NCBI RefSeq assembly: GCF_003574315.2
Contig: NZ_AP025739.1
Coordinates: forward strand, 6,944,001-7,008,000
Source: Capsulimonas corticalis
Lineage (GTDB): Bacteria; Armatimonadota; Armatimonadia; Armatimonadales; Capsulimonadaceae
Reading direction: 5' to 3'
Length of the DNA stretch: 64,000 bases
Shown here: piece by piece, positions 1 through 8,965 of the stretch
Layout: each line of letters begins with the position of its first letter
How positions within the stretch are numbered: position 1 is the stretch's first letter
Position numbers and translations under genes: made by a program
Notes under the pieces: generated by a model
The model's input: the letters and a program-made list of their open reading frames with translations, nothing else
Told to the model about the DNA's origin: nothing
The model's database searches: none

Positions 1-1028
1 TCAACACGTAGGGCATGGTGCATGGCGATCCAATCGAAGCCATGGTGTCTGTAGAAGGCATGGTCTTCCATGGCAATGGTGGCATCCTGCATTGATGGTG
101 AGATATTTTCTAAATAGACGAAATCTGCCTTTGTAGCTGAATAATGGCTGTATGGCAATACTCTCCATTCAAGTAAGTGGTCAAAAGAGATAAGTACGCC
201 AGTCAGAATGAGAAGGACAGTCATAAAAAAAAATGGATGTCGTCTCTTGCGTGTTCTAGATAATATCTTATTAGGCGGTAAATCTGAGCCACTTAAAATA
301 GCTATTGATAGGAAAAACAGACATAAGCCAAAGGGTTCTTGCAGACTTATCCTTGCTCGCACGCCACATAAAAATATTGATAGCAGTATGCAAGCAGGAA
401 CAAAAAACAGAGCACAACTTATATATATAAACTCCAAATCACTTTTACGGCTCAGATTAGTGAATAATGCACTCCAGCCAAGAAACAATGAAGCGATAAG
501 CGAGGTAAGAAGAACAGGCAAAATACTCCATCCTAGTTCTTCACATAGAAATTGGGCAGGTGATATGCCAGAGGCGATGCCTTTCGCTCTGATTCCCTCC
601 CCCAGCCAAATAGAATTAGCAAGAGACGAAGATACAGGAGTTGGATACAGGATAAAAATACGTATAGCACAAAGTGATAAAAGAATTATGAATCCAGCAG
701 CTATTAAGAGAATCAAATTGAAAATGAAAGAGCTTATTTCCTTTCGTTCGAGATTGCGCTTTCCTTGAATGCGGTAAAATTTCGAAAAATATCGATATAA
801 CATCCATGGCGCGAACACGGCAAACAAGGTCTGGAGGAAAGCGATATAGGGATATGGGCTTGCGCTAGAAAAAAGAGCGTCTTTTATGACCAATATAAGG
901 CAAACTGCAAATCCTATTTCAAAAGTAGCACTAATTGCCCCTTTCCAGTTCAGGCACAGCCCTAATCTATTTACTATACCATGGAGGCAATCAGCCTTTT
1001 GTTCTAATGCTTCTTGTGAACGTGGCAC
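1..1028 (-). CDS. Polytopic membrane protein with a family 51 peptidoglycan glycosyltransferase domain (partial)
   Basis: The gene reads towards the left edge, so only about 342 residues are visible. I chose GTG at 1026-1028, about 8 bases after AGGGAA; an in-frame TAG sits at 1041-1043. Roughly seven hydrophobic stretches come first (about residues 31-50, 58-78, 100-128, 166-189, 199-223, 231-246, 265-282). Then the start of a GT51 domain appears: SPSMQDATIAMED at 310-322, with E321-D322, and FYRHHGFDW at 325-333. In known GT51 enzymes (PBP1a, MtgA) this ED-F-H-G-D motif holds the catalytic Glu that polymerises lipid II outside the membrane. Those enzymes normally have a single N-terminal membrane anchor, so the multi-pass N-terminus is unusual. 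Whether a transpeptidase domain follows lies outside the window. The family call is firm; the topology is inferred by eye. Confidence 0.8.
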   Translation of the reverse strand, partial: MPRSQEALEQKADCLHGIVNRLGLCLNWKGAISATFEIGFAVCLILVIKDALFSSASPYPYIAFLQTLFAVFAPWMLYRYFSKFYRIQGKRNLERKEISSFIFNLILLIAAGFIILLSLCAIRIFILYPTPVSSSLANSIWLGEGIRAKGIASGISPAQFLCEELGWSILPVLLTSLIASLFLGWSALFTNLSRKSDLEFIYISCALFFVPACILLSIFLCGVRARISLQEPFGLCLFFLSIAILSGSDLPPNKILSRTRKRRHPFFFMTVLLILTGVLISFDHLLEWRVLPYSHYSATKADFVYLENISPSMQDATIAMEDHAFYRHHGFDWIAMHHALRV

Positions 1029-1532
1029 AGGTATTGTTCCCTATTGAATCAAAGCTTATTCTCCAACCCATCGATCGTAGAGAGACCTCTCCTATATCCG
1101 ATGCAATGGGATAAAGCTTAGTCTGAGATATTTTGACTTGTTTTCCTCACATCATCGACATGAATGAAGTATTCCGTAACAATATTGGGAATGGTTGTGG
1201 CGAAAATTAGTGCGAGATTAGCGTAATTCCCTCAACGCAATTTTTGTCACGACAGTTTGCAAAAAACAATATATACGGATAGATTTTAAGTACATACTCT
1301 TAAATTTAGTTTATTTGGAGACAATCTCCACCCTCATTTTCGTAAATTCTTCTTATCTTTTACTTGCATCGGACGAAAAGCCCCGAGATGCATAGAATCC
1401 CTGCATTTAACGGTCTTGATGAGGTGAATTAAAGTTAAATCAATGTTTTATCCATTAGTTCCTAAGACCTCATGCACAATATAGAACTGATGCGGAGGCA
1501 TCGACAATACGAAACGCGACAATAAAAATCGC
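1029..1532. other. Intergenic stretch, no gene recognised
   Basis: AT-rich stretch between two minus-strand genes, presumably holding the promoter of the glycosyltransferase gene. I found no open frame with coding character, no clear hairpin terminator and no repeat. Confidence 0.5.
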
Positions 1533-2711
1533 CTAGCGCCGCCTTCTCCATAATAAAATAGCGACAAACGCGATCATTACCCCACATACCACATATACAC
1601 CTACTGCACTGCGTCGAGGTTTAGTTGTAAGTTTATCGTCCTTTATTGGACGAATACTAAAGACTTTTTGATCACTAGGAATCCCATGATTTGCTGCATA
1701 TGATACAGGAATATTCTTATCAAACCGATAATCATCTAAGTGCGTACCGATTGGTAGACCGTTAGAAATCAGGTCAGTTTTCGCCAAAGCATTAAATTTG
1801 GCGCTTATTAGATTATACTCTTCATCTTGAAGAACTGCTCCCGATTCAGTCATTTGCAAAATTTGTACATGTGATGGAAACCAAATCGAATCATTATATA
1901 ATTTATATCCATCTGCAGTATATTTATTTCTTGTTTTTCCATTGGTTCCATCAACGATCTCTATCATTATTGGTCGAGAATATTTATCGGAAACATGGCA
2001 TCGAACAAGAAGAGGTAACTTCCCCTGATTAACTTGACGTTGAAGCAATATATCATGAGGATAAGCCAAAGAAGCTGTTGATGCGGGAATCGGATAAATT
2101 TGAGATAATGGAGTACCAACTAGTACATTTGCACCGCCTCGAAGGTTTCCTGCAAATGCTCCAAATGTACTAGTTCCAGCATTATTAGGATCAGTGCGCA
2201 ATTCACCTTCCCAGCCAGAAAGTTCGGTGTAATTGCTCTTGACAGATCTACGAATCGAGATACGATACTTGTCATCAATAATCTCCCTAACTTCTAAATG
2301 ATATGGAAGATTGCTGGAACTAGCCAACTTCTCTGCTTTATATTGTACGTCGGACAAAAGCGTTTTGCCATTAAATTCAAAGTGAGCAATCCCTGTAGTG
2401 TGTATTCCTCGTAGCAAGTCCTGATTTCGTCGAAGAATTGCCTCTGAAACTGCACGAGCAAGAGTCTCGGAACTTCCCGCATGTATTTCTGCTGCATATG
2501 CATACGCAGCACTCTTATTTGGATCTAACTCTGGATATGCATATTCATGACGATCAAGTTTCCAGTATATACAGCTCTTCTTAATGGAAGAATTCTTAAC
2601 AATTAATGTTTTCCACAAATTAGAATCAGAGACTTGCGGAATTGGATTGGCAGACAAGCAGCCACAAGCAGTTATTGCCAATATGGTGCTGAACATCGTA
2701 AACTTGAACAT
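1533..2711 (-). CDS. Putative lipoprotein with a C-terminal membrane anchor, function unknown
   Basis: About 392 residues from the ATG at 2711, which has GAGAGG seven bases upstream; an upstream in-frame ATG at 2726 lacks a comparable site. The N-terminus is a signal sequence with a lipobox-like ITAC around residues 13-16, which suggests export and lipid anchoring. The last about 25 residues form one hydrophobic helix followed by four arginines, like the tails of surface proteins that are held or sorted in the membrane. No sorting motif of a known class (LPXTG, PEP) was seen before the helix. The middle is a mixed alpha/beta-looking soluble region that I do not recognise. It lies in a run of minus-strand envelope genes, so a cell-surface role is plausible but inferred. 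Confidence 0.6.
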   Translation of the reverse strand: MFKFTMFSTILAITACGCLSANPIPQVSDSNLWKTLIVKNSSIKKSCIYWKLDRHEYAYPELDPNKSAAYAYAAEIHAGSSETLARAVSEAILRRNQDLLRGIHTTGIAHFEFNGKTLLSDVQYKAEKLASSSNLPYHLEVREIIDDKYRISIRRSVKSNYTELSGWEGELRTDPNNAGTSTFGAFAGNLRGGANVLVGTPLSQIYPIPASTASLAYPHDILLQRQVNQGKLPLLVRCHVSDKYSRPIMIEIVDGTNGKTRNKYTADGYKLYNDSIWFPSHVQILQMTESGAVLQDEEYNLISAKFNALAKTDLISNGLPIGTHLDDYRFDKNIPVSYAANHGIPSDQKVFSIRPIKDDKLTTKPRRSAVGVYVVCGVMIAFVAILLWRRRR

Positions 2712-3180
2712 ATAGTATCCTCTCATCTTGTCTAGGAGATTGTCTTTTAATATTTTGAGCTATTACACATTCAAGGACCTAATTCCCAGTGCAGTAGATC
2801 ATGCACCCACGCTATAAATTCTATAGGGTGTCTGCCGATAATTAGACGACCAGTCATAAATTCATAATTCCAAGATTTCAAGTATAAAAATATCTATTTA
2901 ATTTCTCAACGAGGAGAAGATTAATTATATTTTATTGTTATATATTAACTTAACGCTATGATTCATTGATTCGGGCGGCATTATACCCAACGACATTTTC
3001 ATTGTAAATCACTTCTTAAATTTGTACGAAACTACTGTATAAACCTCGCAATATAATCATCGACCAAGCAAACGATTCCAATAGCACTAAAACGATTATA
3101 TTCAACAGGAATCCATCAACATAGCCCAGCAGGAAATTAGTAAGATAGTAAAATTCCTGCTGGACAGGTTTCCTATACAG
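2712..3180. other. AT-rich intergenic stretch
   Basis: About 470 bases with no coding frame that I can support. The part around 2880-2960 is very AT-rich and may hold the promoter of the lipoprotein gene downstream on the minus strand. No convincing hairpin terminator or repeat was seen. Confidence 0.4.
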
Positions 3181-3603
3181 TTAAGCTACGCTCTTCCAGG
3201 TTATACATTCAGTTCCATTGAATCCATGAGTTGGATCTGGATCATTTGTCCAAGCCGTGTCAGATGCTGCAGGGCATGAACAAGCGTGTACAGCCTGATC
3301 TCCAATGCTTTCGACTTCTTCACAGGCAACAGACTGATACTGCAGAGGATATACCTTATTTCCAACTCCTTCACATGAAAGAAGATCTGTATGGTCTGTA
3401 GCACACTCCCGCCCCTTTGAATGTTGTACATATGAACAAGGGGTATGGCAACCATAAGTTGGGAGAGTACATTGATCGACTTGCGTCGGTCCTACATTAC
3501 CTTTTGATTGACAGCTTTGACATGTGTAACACCAAGCATACACTCGGGGAGCAAGGCTCCAAAGAGATACAGCGCATATCAACGCAAATAATATTTTTTT
3601 CAA
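3181..3603 (-). CDS. Small cysteine-rich secreted protein
   Basis: 140 residues starting with TTG at 3601-3603, chosen because AGGAG stands six bases upstream. The first about 23 residues are a typical signal peptide (MKK, hydrophobic core, then a VYA cleavage-type site). The mature part of about 117 residues is rich in cysteine (CYTCQSC, CHTPC, HACSC and others), enough for several disulfides, and lacks membrane segments. This suggests an extracellular disulfide-stabilised protein. I do not recognise the family; eukaryote-like small Cys-rich folds and bacterial secreted effectors both look like this. It stands alone, with AT-rich gaps on both sides. Confidence 0.65.
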   Translation of the reverse strand: MKKILFALICAVSLWSLAPRVYAWCYTCQSCQSKGNVGPTQVDQCTLPTYGCHTPCSYVQHSKGRECATDHTDLLSCEGVGNKVYPLQYQSVACEEVESIGDQAVHACSCPAASDTAWTNDPDPTHGFNGTECITWKSVA

Positions 3604-3774
3604 CTTCAGCTCCTAATTAGCGACACACCGACGATATTGAATTTTGCTATTGCACCTCCCATTTCTCATAGTAATAGTTGATTTGCATTTATTCTATATA
3701 TTGCTCTAAATCCAATAAGGTAATGTTCTAGTGCTTGATCTCGTACTTCGATTGCGGCGTATGTTTGCAACCAG

Positions 3775-4278
3775 ATGCATCATCGACAAGCCGCCATAGA
3801 AATGTTCGAGCATCAGCCTGATCTTTACTCTTACCGAAATCGGGCAACGACTGGGAGTCAGTCGAAAACCGTAAGCCAATGCCATACCTCTCACGAACGC
3901 GGCGTAACACAGGCTCGGGAAGTCCAACGCTCGGGCGGAAAAGATCACTTGAACTCAGAACAGAAGCCGCAGATACGGGAGAAAATCCTGGCAGATCCTC
4001 AAACCTGCGGATTTCCCGAAGCAAGGGCTCCGTCACTTTGTGACGGGATAAATCTGCCGATCATCGCAGCATCGTGGCGCGTGACTCTGCTCTGGACAAC
4101 AGCTACTGGCTGGAAATCGTACGGTTCCCTGCATACGCACACGAACTCAACCCGATTGAGTTTTTATGGCCACTCTGGAAAGGTTCTCATTTTGGCGGGC
4201 TACTGTAATTCCATTCTGGATCAAGTCCGCAAATTGCTGGACAAAGCGCACGACGTGACGCTGACCGATCACCGATAG
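3775..4278 (+). pseudogene. Decayed IS630-family transposase
   Basis: Pieces of an IS630-type transposase lie in different frames. Near 3835 one frame reads LTEIGQRLGVSR, a helix-turn-helix start, and continues one frame over as KTVSQCHTSHERG, so a base has been lost. Near 4110-4170 another frame reads YWLEIVRFPAYAHELNPIEF, which is the conserved block around the second catalytic Asp/Glu of the IS630/Tc1 superfamily. It then meets a TAA after FGGLL. The final part (KAHDVTLTDHR) ends in a TAG where the neighbouring second copy of the tail has TTG. The element is therefore broken several times and cannot be active by itself. Confidence 0.75.
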
Positions 4279-4366
4279 ATGCAAAGCTTGTTGCTTAGAT
4301 CACGATTGTTTAATACATGTGAAATCATTACCTAGTCAAATTTAAATCATTAACTTCGAAAGTTGC

Positions 4367-4476
4367 AAGAAAAAGCACACGACGCGACGCTAGCCGATCA
4401 GCGATTGATGCCGAGCTATTTGACTTTCTACTCCGCGCGGTATCGATACATTGTCAAATTTAAACCAGAATTTTGA
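4367..4476 (+). pseudogene. Second copy of an IS630-type transposase C-terminus
   Basis: The frame reads KKAHDATLADQRLMPSY and then about 18 more residues ending in a TGA at 4474-4476. Its start matches the tail of the decayed transposase just upstream (KAHDVTLTDHR) with only a few changes. The two tails are separated by about 80 bases, and each is associated with a GTCAAATTTAAA stretch (near 4335 and 4452). This points to two related elements inserted side by side, or to a duplication, followed by loss of most of one copy. Confidence 0.6.
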
Positions 4477-4534
4477 TAGAATAAACACAAAATTATAAAA
4501 AATCTCAGCATCGCTCACAGCGAAGATTATTCTG

Positions 4535-5062
4535 TCAATTTCTAAGGAATACTGGAATTTCTTTAACAGAAGGGCTATTTGTATTCAGCACCACAGCTTT
4601 TCCATCTATATCCGAAATATCATCTATAACCATTCGCGCACTATATGACTTCCAGGTAAAAGGCTTAATTGATAGATCTGTGTGAAAAGAACGTATACAT
4701 CCGCAAGTTGGTATGGCATGAACATGTAGAGTAGATTTTTGAAAATTATATACTCGGAAAGTCACATAGTAAGTATTATGGCTAGAGTATTTAGTAATAA
4801 AAACAGGACCGTTTGTTATCTCCACGGGAGAAATATATACAGGCTTCCGTTCGATTAGGCCTTGTACGAAGCCCCTTGTTTGCGGAACACATGGAATAAC
4901 CACAAATATTACCAAAAGCCCCCATAGAAAAACATCTCTAGATGAACCGATCTGTTTAACGCGACTCTTATAGCTATAGAAAAGTCTATTCATCGTAGTA
5001 TAGTTTGCTAGCATCAGAACTAAATTCACTCCTAATGAAACAGATTGCAGTAACAACACCAA
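4535..5062 (-). CDS. DUF1573-like membrane-anchored protein
   Basis: Up to 175 residues; the true start may be an internal ATG, because the best Shine-Dalgarno (AGGAG) lies inside the open frame about 14 bases before ATG-CTA-GCA. A hydrophobic segment (about residues 47-62) anchors it, and the rest is extracytoplasmic. The soluble part carries PTCGC followed by a beta-rich stretch (KPFTWKSYSARMVID, then DIDGKAVVLNTN). This matches DUF1573 domains, which have a CGC motif and an immunoglobulin-like fold. Their function is unknown; they are common in envelope proteins of several Gram-negative phyla. It lies just downstream, in reading direction, of the O-antigen ligase gene. Confidence 0.55.
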   Translation of the reverse strand: MVLLLQSVSLGVNLVLMLANYTTMNRLFYSYKSRVKQIGSSRDVFLWGLLVIFVVIPCVPQTRGFVQGLIERKPVYISPVEITNGPVFITKYSSHNTYYVTFRVYNFQKSTLHVHAIPTCGCIRSFHTDLSIKPFTWKSYSARMVIDDISDIDGKAVVLNTNSPSVKEIPVFLRN

Positions 5063-5254
5063 CTTATTGATGCACTATTCTAATAGTCGACATCCTATGG
5101 TCTAAACTATGCGAAACGATGACTATTTCCCCTGAGGCATTCGCACCTTAGCACATCACTTTCAGCCATCAATATCCCAACTGAAGCCATGCAAATTTCG
5201 CTCCCGCTGTTGCGATTGCCTCAAGGACCATTTGGCCCTTTGCAAGAAAACATT

Positions 5255-6544
5255 TCACGACATTTCCTTTCTTCGCGCCAAATATCTCCCACAAAAAGTT
5301 AAATTGGAGTAGCGAGGAGCATCTCTAATATACAAACAAACAGATCCTGCGAGTGCGCCAAAGAAAAAAGTACCACAAGTACGACCTGGAAACAACGCCC
5401 AGCAGTCAACCCAGCCAACGGCAAACAGAGCGGCGGAAATAGACGTAAAGCGTACTGTATCTAAACATCTATCTGAGATCGATACTTTACAAACCACGGC
5501 AATGAATCCTACATACGCTATTCCTCCGACAATGCCGTATTCGCATAGCATAAGTAACAGCATGTTCTTCGGATCTGTCATTACACCTAATTTTCCATAT
5601 GCGGGGTATTTTATATTATAATTACCAGGACCAACTCCCATTAATTCATGATCGTGGTACATTTGTGATGCAATGCGCCAAGACTTAGTTCGCGAAACGT
5701 TTGATCGACTTGTTGAAATCTTACTGATAGGATCACGAACACGAAGAGAAAACACTGCAAGATTGACGGCAAATATTATAATAGATACGGGAATCCATTT
5801 TTTGTATTTATCTCTTGTAAGCCAAATGTAACACAACAGTGATCCTGACAGACCAACAGCGCCAGCGCGAGATCCTGCAGCGATCACGGCTGTACTTATA
5901 ATAACAAGCATTGCCAAAAAAAGCGATTTGAATTGCTTTGGCGCACCTTCTAAATATGTCACACAAAGAGGCAATGCAATTAATAGAGTAAGATACAAGC
6001 TATTCGGGTCGTTGAATGTTCCGCCTGCTCTTACCAGCGAGCCTGATACGATGCTATTTTTGCCAAAGAACCATAGAACTAACGCCACCACCGCTTCGGA
6101 TACCGACAGTATCAAAAACCACAATCCAATATTTGCGGTGTTGCTAATTAATGCTGTACAAAGCACACCGAATGTCAATGGAATGGAGATTTCCAACGCA
6201 AAACCGCCATTGCCGAATTCTATAGAATTCCTAGAGGCAGAAAAAATATACGAAAACAAAAATAAGGAAATAGATAGCCAAGAAGATTTGCTAAGGACCG
6301 ATCTTTTACTTGGAAAAATTACAATTGTCGACGAAGTTAGCATTAGTACCAATATAACAGATATTGACAAATCGCTTATTCTACCGAACAAATAGAAAAA
6401 TAACTTCCAAACGTATATCTGTAAACCAGGCAAGAAAACAGGCATACTTATGACTACCGCTATCAATAATGGTAGTTTACTCGACAATGAATTTAATCGC
6501 CGTACATCTGTTGATTTATATGGCACGGTTATAATAGCGCCCAT
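5255..6544 (-). CDS. O-antigen ligase/polymerase (Wzy/WaaL family)
   Basis: 429 residues with about ten or more hydrophobic helices. The typical Wzy_C landmarks are present: AGGTFNDPNSLYLTLLIALP (about 165-185), then AAGSRAGAVGL, then a long extracytoplasmic loop with MGVGPGNY before the last helices. Proteins of this family polymerise lipid-linked polysaccharide units or attach them to a lipid or protein acceptor at the outer face of the inner membrane. Substrate and exact reaction cannot be read from the sequence. No glycosyltransferase cluster flanks it here, so it may serve a dispersed exopolysaccharide pathway. Confidence 0.85.
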   Translation of the reverse strand: MGAIITVPYKSTDVRRLNSLSSKLPLLIAVVISMPVFLPGLQIYVWKLFFYLFGRISDLSISVILVLMLTSSTIVIFPSKRSVLSKSSWLSISLFLFSYIFSASRNSIEFGNGGFALEISIPLTFGVLCTALISNTANIGLWFLILSVSEAVVALVLWFFGKNSIVSGSLVRAGGTFNDPNSLYLTLLIALPLCVTYLEGAPKQFKSLFLAMLVIISTAVIAAGSRAGAVGLSGSLLCYIWLTRDKYKKWIPVSIIIFAVNLAVFSLRVRDPISKISTSRSNVSRTKSWRIASQMYHDHELMGVGPGNYNIKYPAYGKLGVMTDPKNMLLLMLCEYGIVGGIAYVGFIAVVCKVSISDRCLDTVRFTSISAALFAVGWVDCWALFPGRTCGTFFFGALAGSVCLYIRDAPRYSNLTFCGRYLARRKEMS

Positions 6545-7250
6545 TGTGCATTATAAAACATAGACTATTGATGGAATAACAGAAGATTTTGAATGGCAAT
6601 TTATTAAGCTTCATCTGGTGCTGTTAAATATTTACTTTTTCTTATGAAACGCACTTGAAAGTCGATGCGTGCTGTATAAACGATCATGAGGCCCGCGCTA
6701 CGCCCATTTCATACTAATTTACTTGTACAGCAGACACCGCACCGAGACCCCGTACTGTCTTGACGATACGCCGTCTTGACAGTTGGTACCACAAAAGGAA
6801 CCATTTTCATGCACATGGCACCTTTATCTTTGCTACCTGACAATATGGAGCCATTATATCACATTTTCCTTCAAAGCAATCTTCCTAATTCAAATTCATA
6901 TTTTTTTTCGTTGTTACTTGCAACTATCACTTATATTGCGATTATAGTCATAGATCACTATTATTTCTTGTCTGATCATGTATTGCGATACAAGATAGCT
7001 TATCAGTGATGGAACCAAATTCAGGTCGAACAGACGGAACTAAATTGGTGCATTACCTCAGGAGCGATATCGATTCTGCTCCACGCCTCCATTGAATTGG
7101 TACCAAATTTAGATTCAGCGACACCGTATGGAATTTTTCTGGAGTAGCTATACATTAAAGCGTTGGGTTTTGCACTACCGCACTGTGAGGCAGGAAGGCT
7201 TTATGGCTTGACAGGTCCTACCGAAGGCCTGCGGCCGCCAATACCACGAC
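6545..7250. other. Intergenic stretch with scattered short repeats
   Basis: About 700 bases without a convincing gene. A plus-strand frame of 77 codons (6776-7009) exists, but it has no clear ribosome site and a biased composition. Short motifs like GGTACCA and GGAACCAAATT recur at about 6784, 7010, 7039 and 7104, which may be leftovers of a mobile element. Nothing here can be named. Confidence 0.35.
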
Positions 7251-8369
7251 TTAGAAAGTGATCGACTGGATCCCCGTGATCGAAAATATTCCTGTGATCG
7301 ACGGCGCGGAGTTTTCTTGGCCGCCACTGACCACATCAAACAATCCAAATGCCTTGCCAAAGGGCGGCACGCTCATCACTTCCTCCAGCGCATACCCCAT
7401 CCCCGCTGCAATCGGCGCGTCCGCCGCGATCTGCAAGCTGTAAAGGGCGAAATTGTTGCCCTCGACAGTCGTGGTCTGCGATAATTTGGTAATTGTGATG
7501 TCATTGACCGTCACCGCCCCCGAAGGCCCAGCAGTCGCCAAGACAACTACCCCGTTGGCATCCACAATTTGAACAACCCCGAGAGTAAAGACTTGCGTAT
7601 TTCCTGGTCCCGCTCCCGCCGTGGTAACAGGCACGATCACCGCCGCTCCGCCCTTTGTGATGGTCGGCATTCCCGTGATTAGCGACGAATATGGCCCAGG
7701 AGCTGAGCCACCAGAATTGACCTCGTCGTAGCGATAATAGTAGGTCGTGCCTCCGACCACTGTGCTGTCCACATAGGTCGTCGATGGCGCGACATTGGCG
7801 AACGTGACAAGACTGCTGGTAAACGCACTGTCCAAGGCGCGCTGGACATCCACGGATGTAGCTGCATCTACAGATGGAAACGTGACCGTGGGAAATGGGC
7901 TGCTCCCCGACGTATTGGTCCAGCCATTTCGCGGAGGGACCGACGCAGAACTAAATACGTAATATGGGGGCGGAACCGCACCGAGGCCGCTGGAAAGACA
8001 CCAGGCCGAGCCGTTGTACCACAAATAGTGCGTGGCGTCGAAACGATAATAATTCTGGCCGTTGTAAATCCCCGCCAACAGATATGTGCCCGCGTATCCC
8101 ACGGTCCCTGTGGTGGACACAACGGCATTTGTCCCTATAGAGCCCGAGGACAATGCTGGTACGTTGGTCAATGTCACGCTGTTGGCCGTGATCGCAGCGT
8201 AGGTAGGGGCGGACGGCGGAGGTGATGGGGCTGTGACTGAGGCGAAGGAGACGGTATTGGTGAATGAGAGATCGTTCATATTTTCATTTTCCACGCTGTA
8301 GGAGATCGCGCCTTTAGCAATACGGCTAATTCCCGACAAGTAACCGTCTAAATGATTGCCCTTCCACAC
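7251..8369 (-). CDS. Ser/Thr/Gly-rich protein with a fibronectin-III-like segment, function unknown
   Basis: Open frame of 372 residues. The start is uncertain: GTG at 8369 opens the frame, but ATG at 8279 (MNDLSFTN) may be used, giving 342 residues. No signal peptide or transmembrane helix is evident. A proline-rich linker (TAPSPPPSAPT) is followed by beta-type sequence low in charge. The block DSTVVGGTTYYYRYDEVNSG resembles a fibronectin type III strand pattern (the common GTTYYYRV...N..G signature). The composition fits a structural, fibre-like or surface-displayed protein. I do not recognise a family; phage-tail or appendage roles are possible but unsupported by neighbours. Confidence 0.5.
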   Translation of the reverse strand: MWKGNHLDGYLSGISRIAKGAISYSVENENMNDLSFTNTVSFASVTAPSPPPSAPTYAAITANSVTLTNVPALSSGSIGTNAVVSTTGTVGYAGTYLLAGIYNGQNYYRFDATHYLWYNGSAWCLSSGLGAVPPPYYVFSSASVPPRNGWTNTSGSSPFPTVTFPSVDAATSVDVQRALDSAFTSSLVTFANVAPSTTYVDSTVVGGTTYYYRYDEVNSGGSAPGPYSSLITGMPTITKGGAAVIVPVTTAGAGPGNTQVFTLGVVQIVDANGVVVLATAGPSGAVTVNDITITKLSQTTTVEGNNFALYSLQIAADAPIAAGMGYALEEVMSVPPFGKAFGLFDVVSGGQENSAPSITGIFSITGIQSITF

Positions 8370-8446
8370 CTAACTCTTGACAGCTTCGCCACTCCTATAC
8401 ATAATGTAGTAAAAACACTAACTTTTCAGAACTCAGGGTGAACATT

Positions 8447-8923
8447 ATGAGCATCACCTACACCATCGGCGACGCGACCGATCCACCACGCGACGAGCCA
8501 GGCATCATCGTTCATGTGTGCAATGACATCGGGGCCTGGGGCAAAGGATTTGTCATGGCGATCTCGAAGCGCTGGAAGCAACCCGAGAAAGAAGCTCGGG
8601 CTTAGTTTAAAGGAGGTTCGACACTGCCGCATGAGCTGGGCCAGGTCCAATTCGTCAAGGTCGAAGACCAGCTCTGGGTTGCCAACTTGCTCGGGCAGTA
8701 CGGGATCAGACGCAAAAATGGCGTCCCGCCGATCCGTTATGAAGCCGTGGCGGAAGGGCTGGGCCGCGTGGCGGACTTTGCTCGTACCCATTACGCCACA
8801 GTTCATATGCCGAGGATCGGCTGCGGCCTGTCGGGTGGAACTTGGGACAAGATCGAGCCGATTATTGAAGTGGATTTGGTGAGCAAAGGCGTGGCGGTGG
8901 TGGTTTATGATCTGGCGAGGTAA
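8447..8923 (+). pseudogene. Macro-domain protein (ADP-ribose phosphatase-like) broken by an amber codon
   Basis: One uninterrupted frame apart from a single TAG at 8603-8605 (codon 53 of about 158). It starts at ATG 8447 after AGGGTG. The first part reads IIVHVCNDIGAWGKGFVMAI, the usual ADP-ribose-binding start of small Poa1-like macro domains. After the TAG come LPHELGQVQFVKVEDQLWVA and RIGCGLSGGTWDKIE, the second binding loop. Relatives usually have Trp near the TAG site (YRxWYKGG type), so a TGG-to-TAG change is likely. Family members hydrolyse ADP-ribose-1''-phosphate or bind ADP-ribose. Readthrough or two-piece expression cannot be excluded. Confidence 0.8.
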
Positions 8924-8965
8924 CCATGACGAGTTTAGCCTTACCAAACTATTAAGGATAGTCCA

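Noticed and set aside
208-768. Plus-strand frame of 186 codons at the left edge
   Set aside because: It lies opposite the glycosyltransferase gene, whose minus-strand frame has membrane helices and a GT51 motif; the plus frame has no motif.
6776-7009. Plus-strand frame of 77 codons in the gap before the fibre-like gene
   Set aside because: Hydrophobic but without ribosome site or known motif, in a stretch that otherwise looks like debris; kept only as a remark in the gap entry.
8426-8947. Minus-strand frame of 173 codons over the macro-domain relic
   Set aside because: The plus strand shows clear macro-domain motifs in one frame; the minus frame is its shadow.
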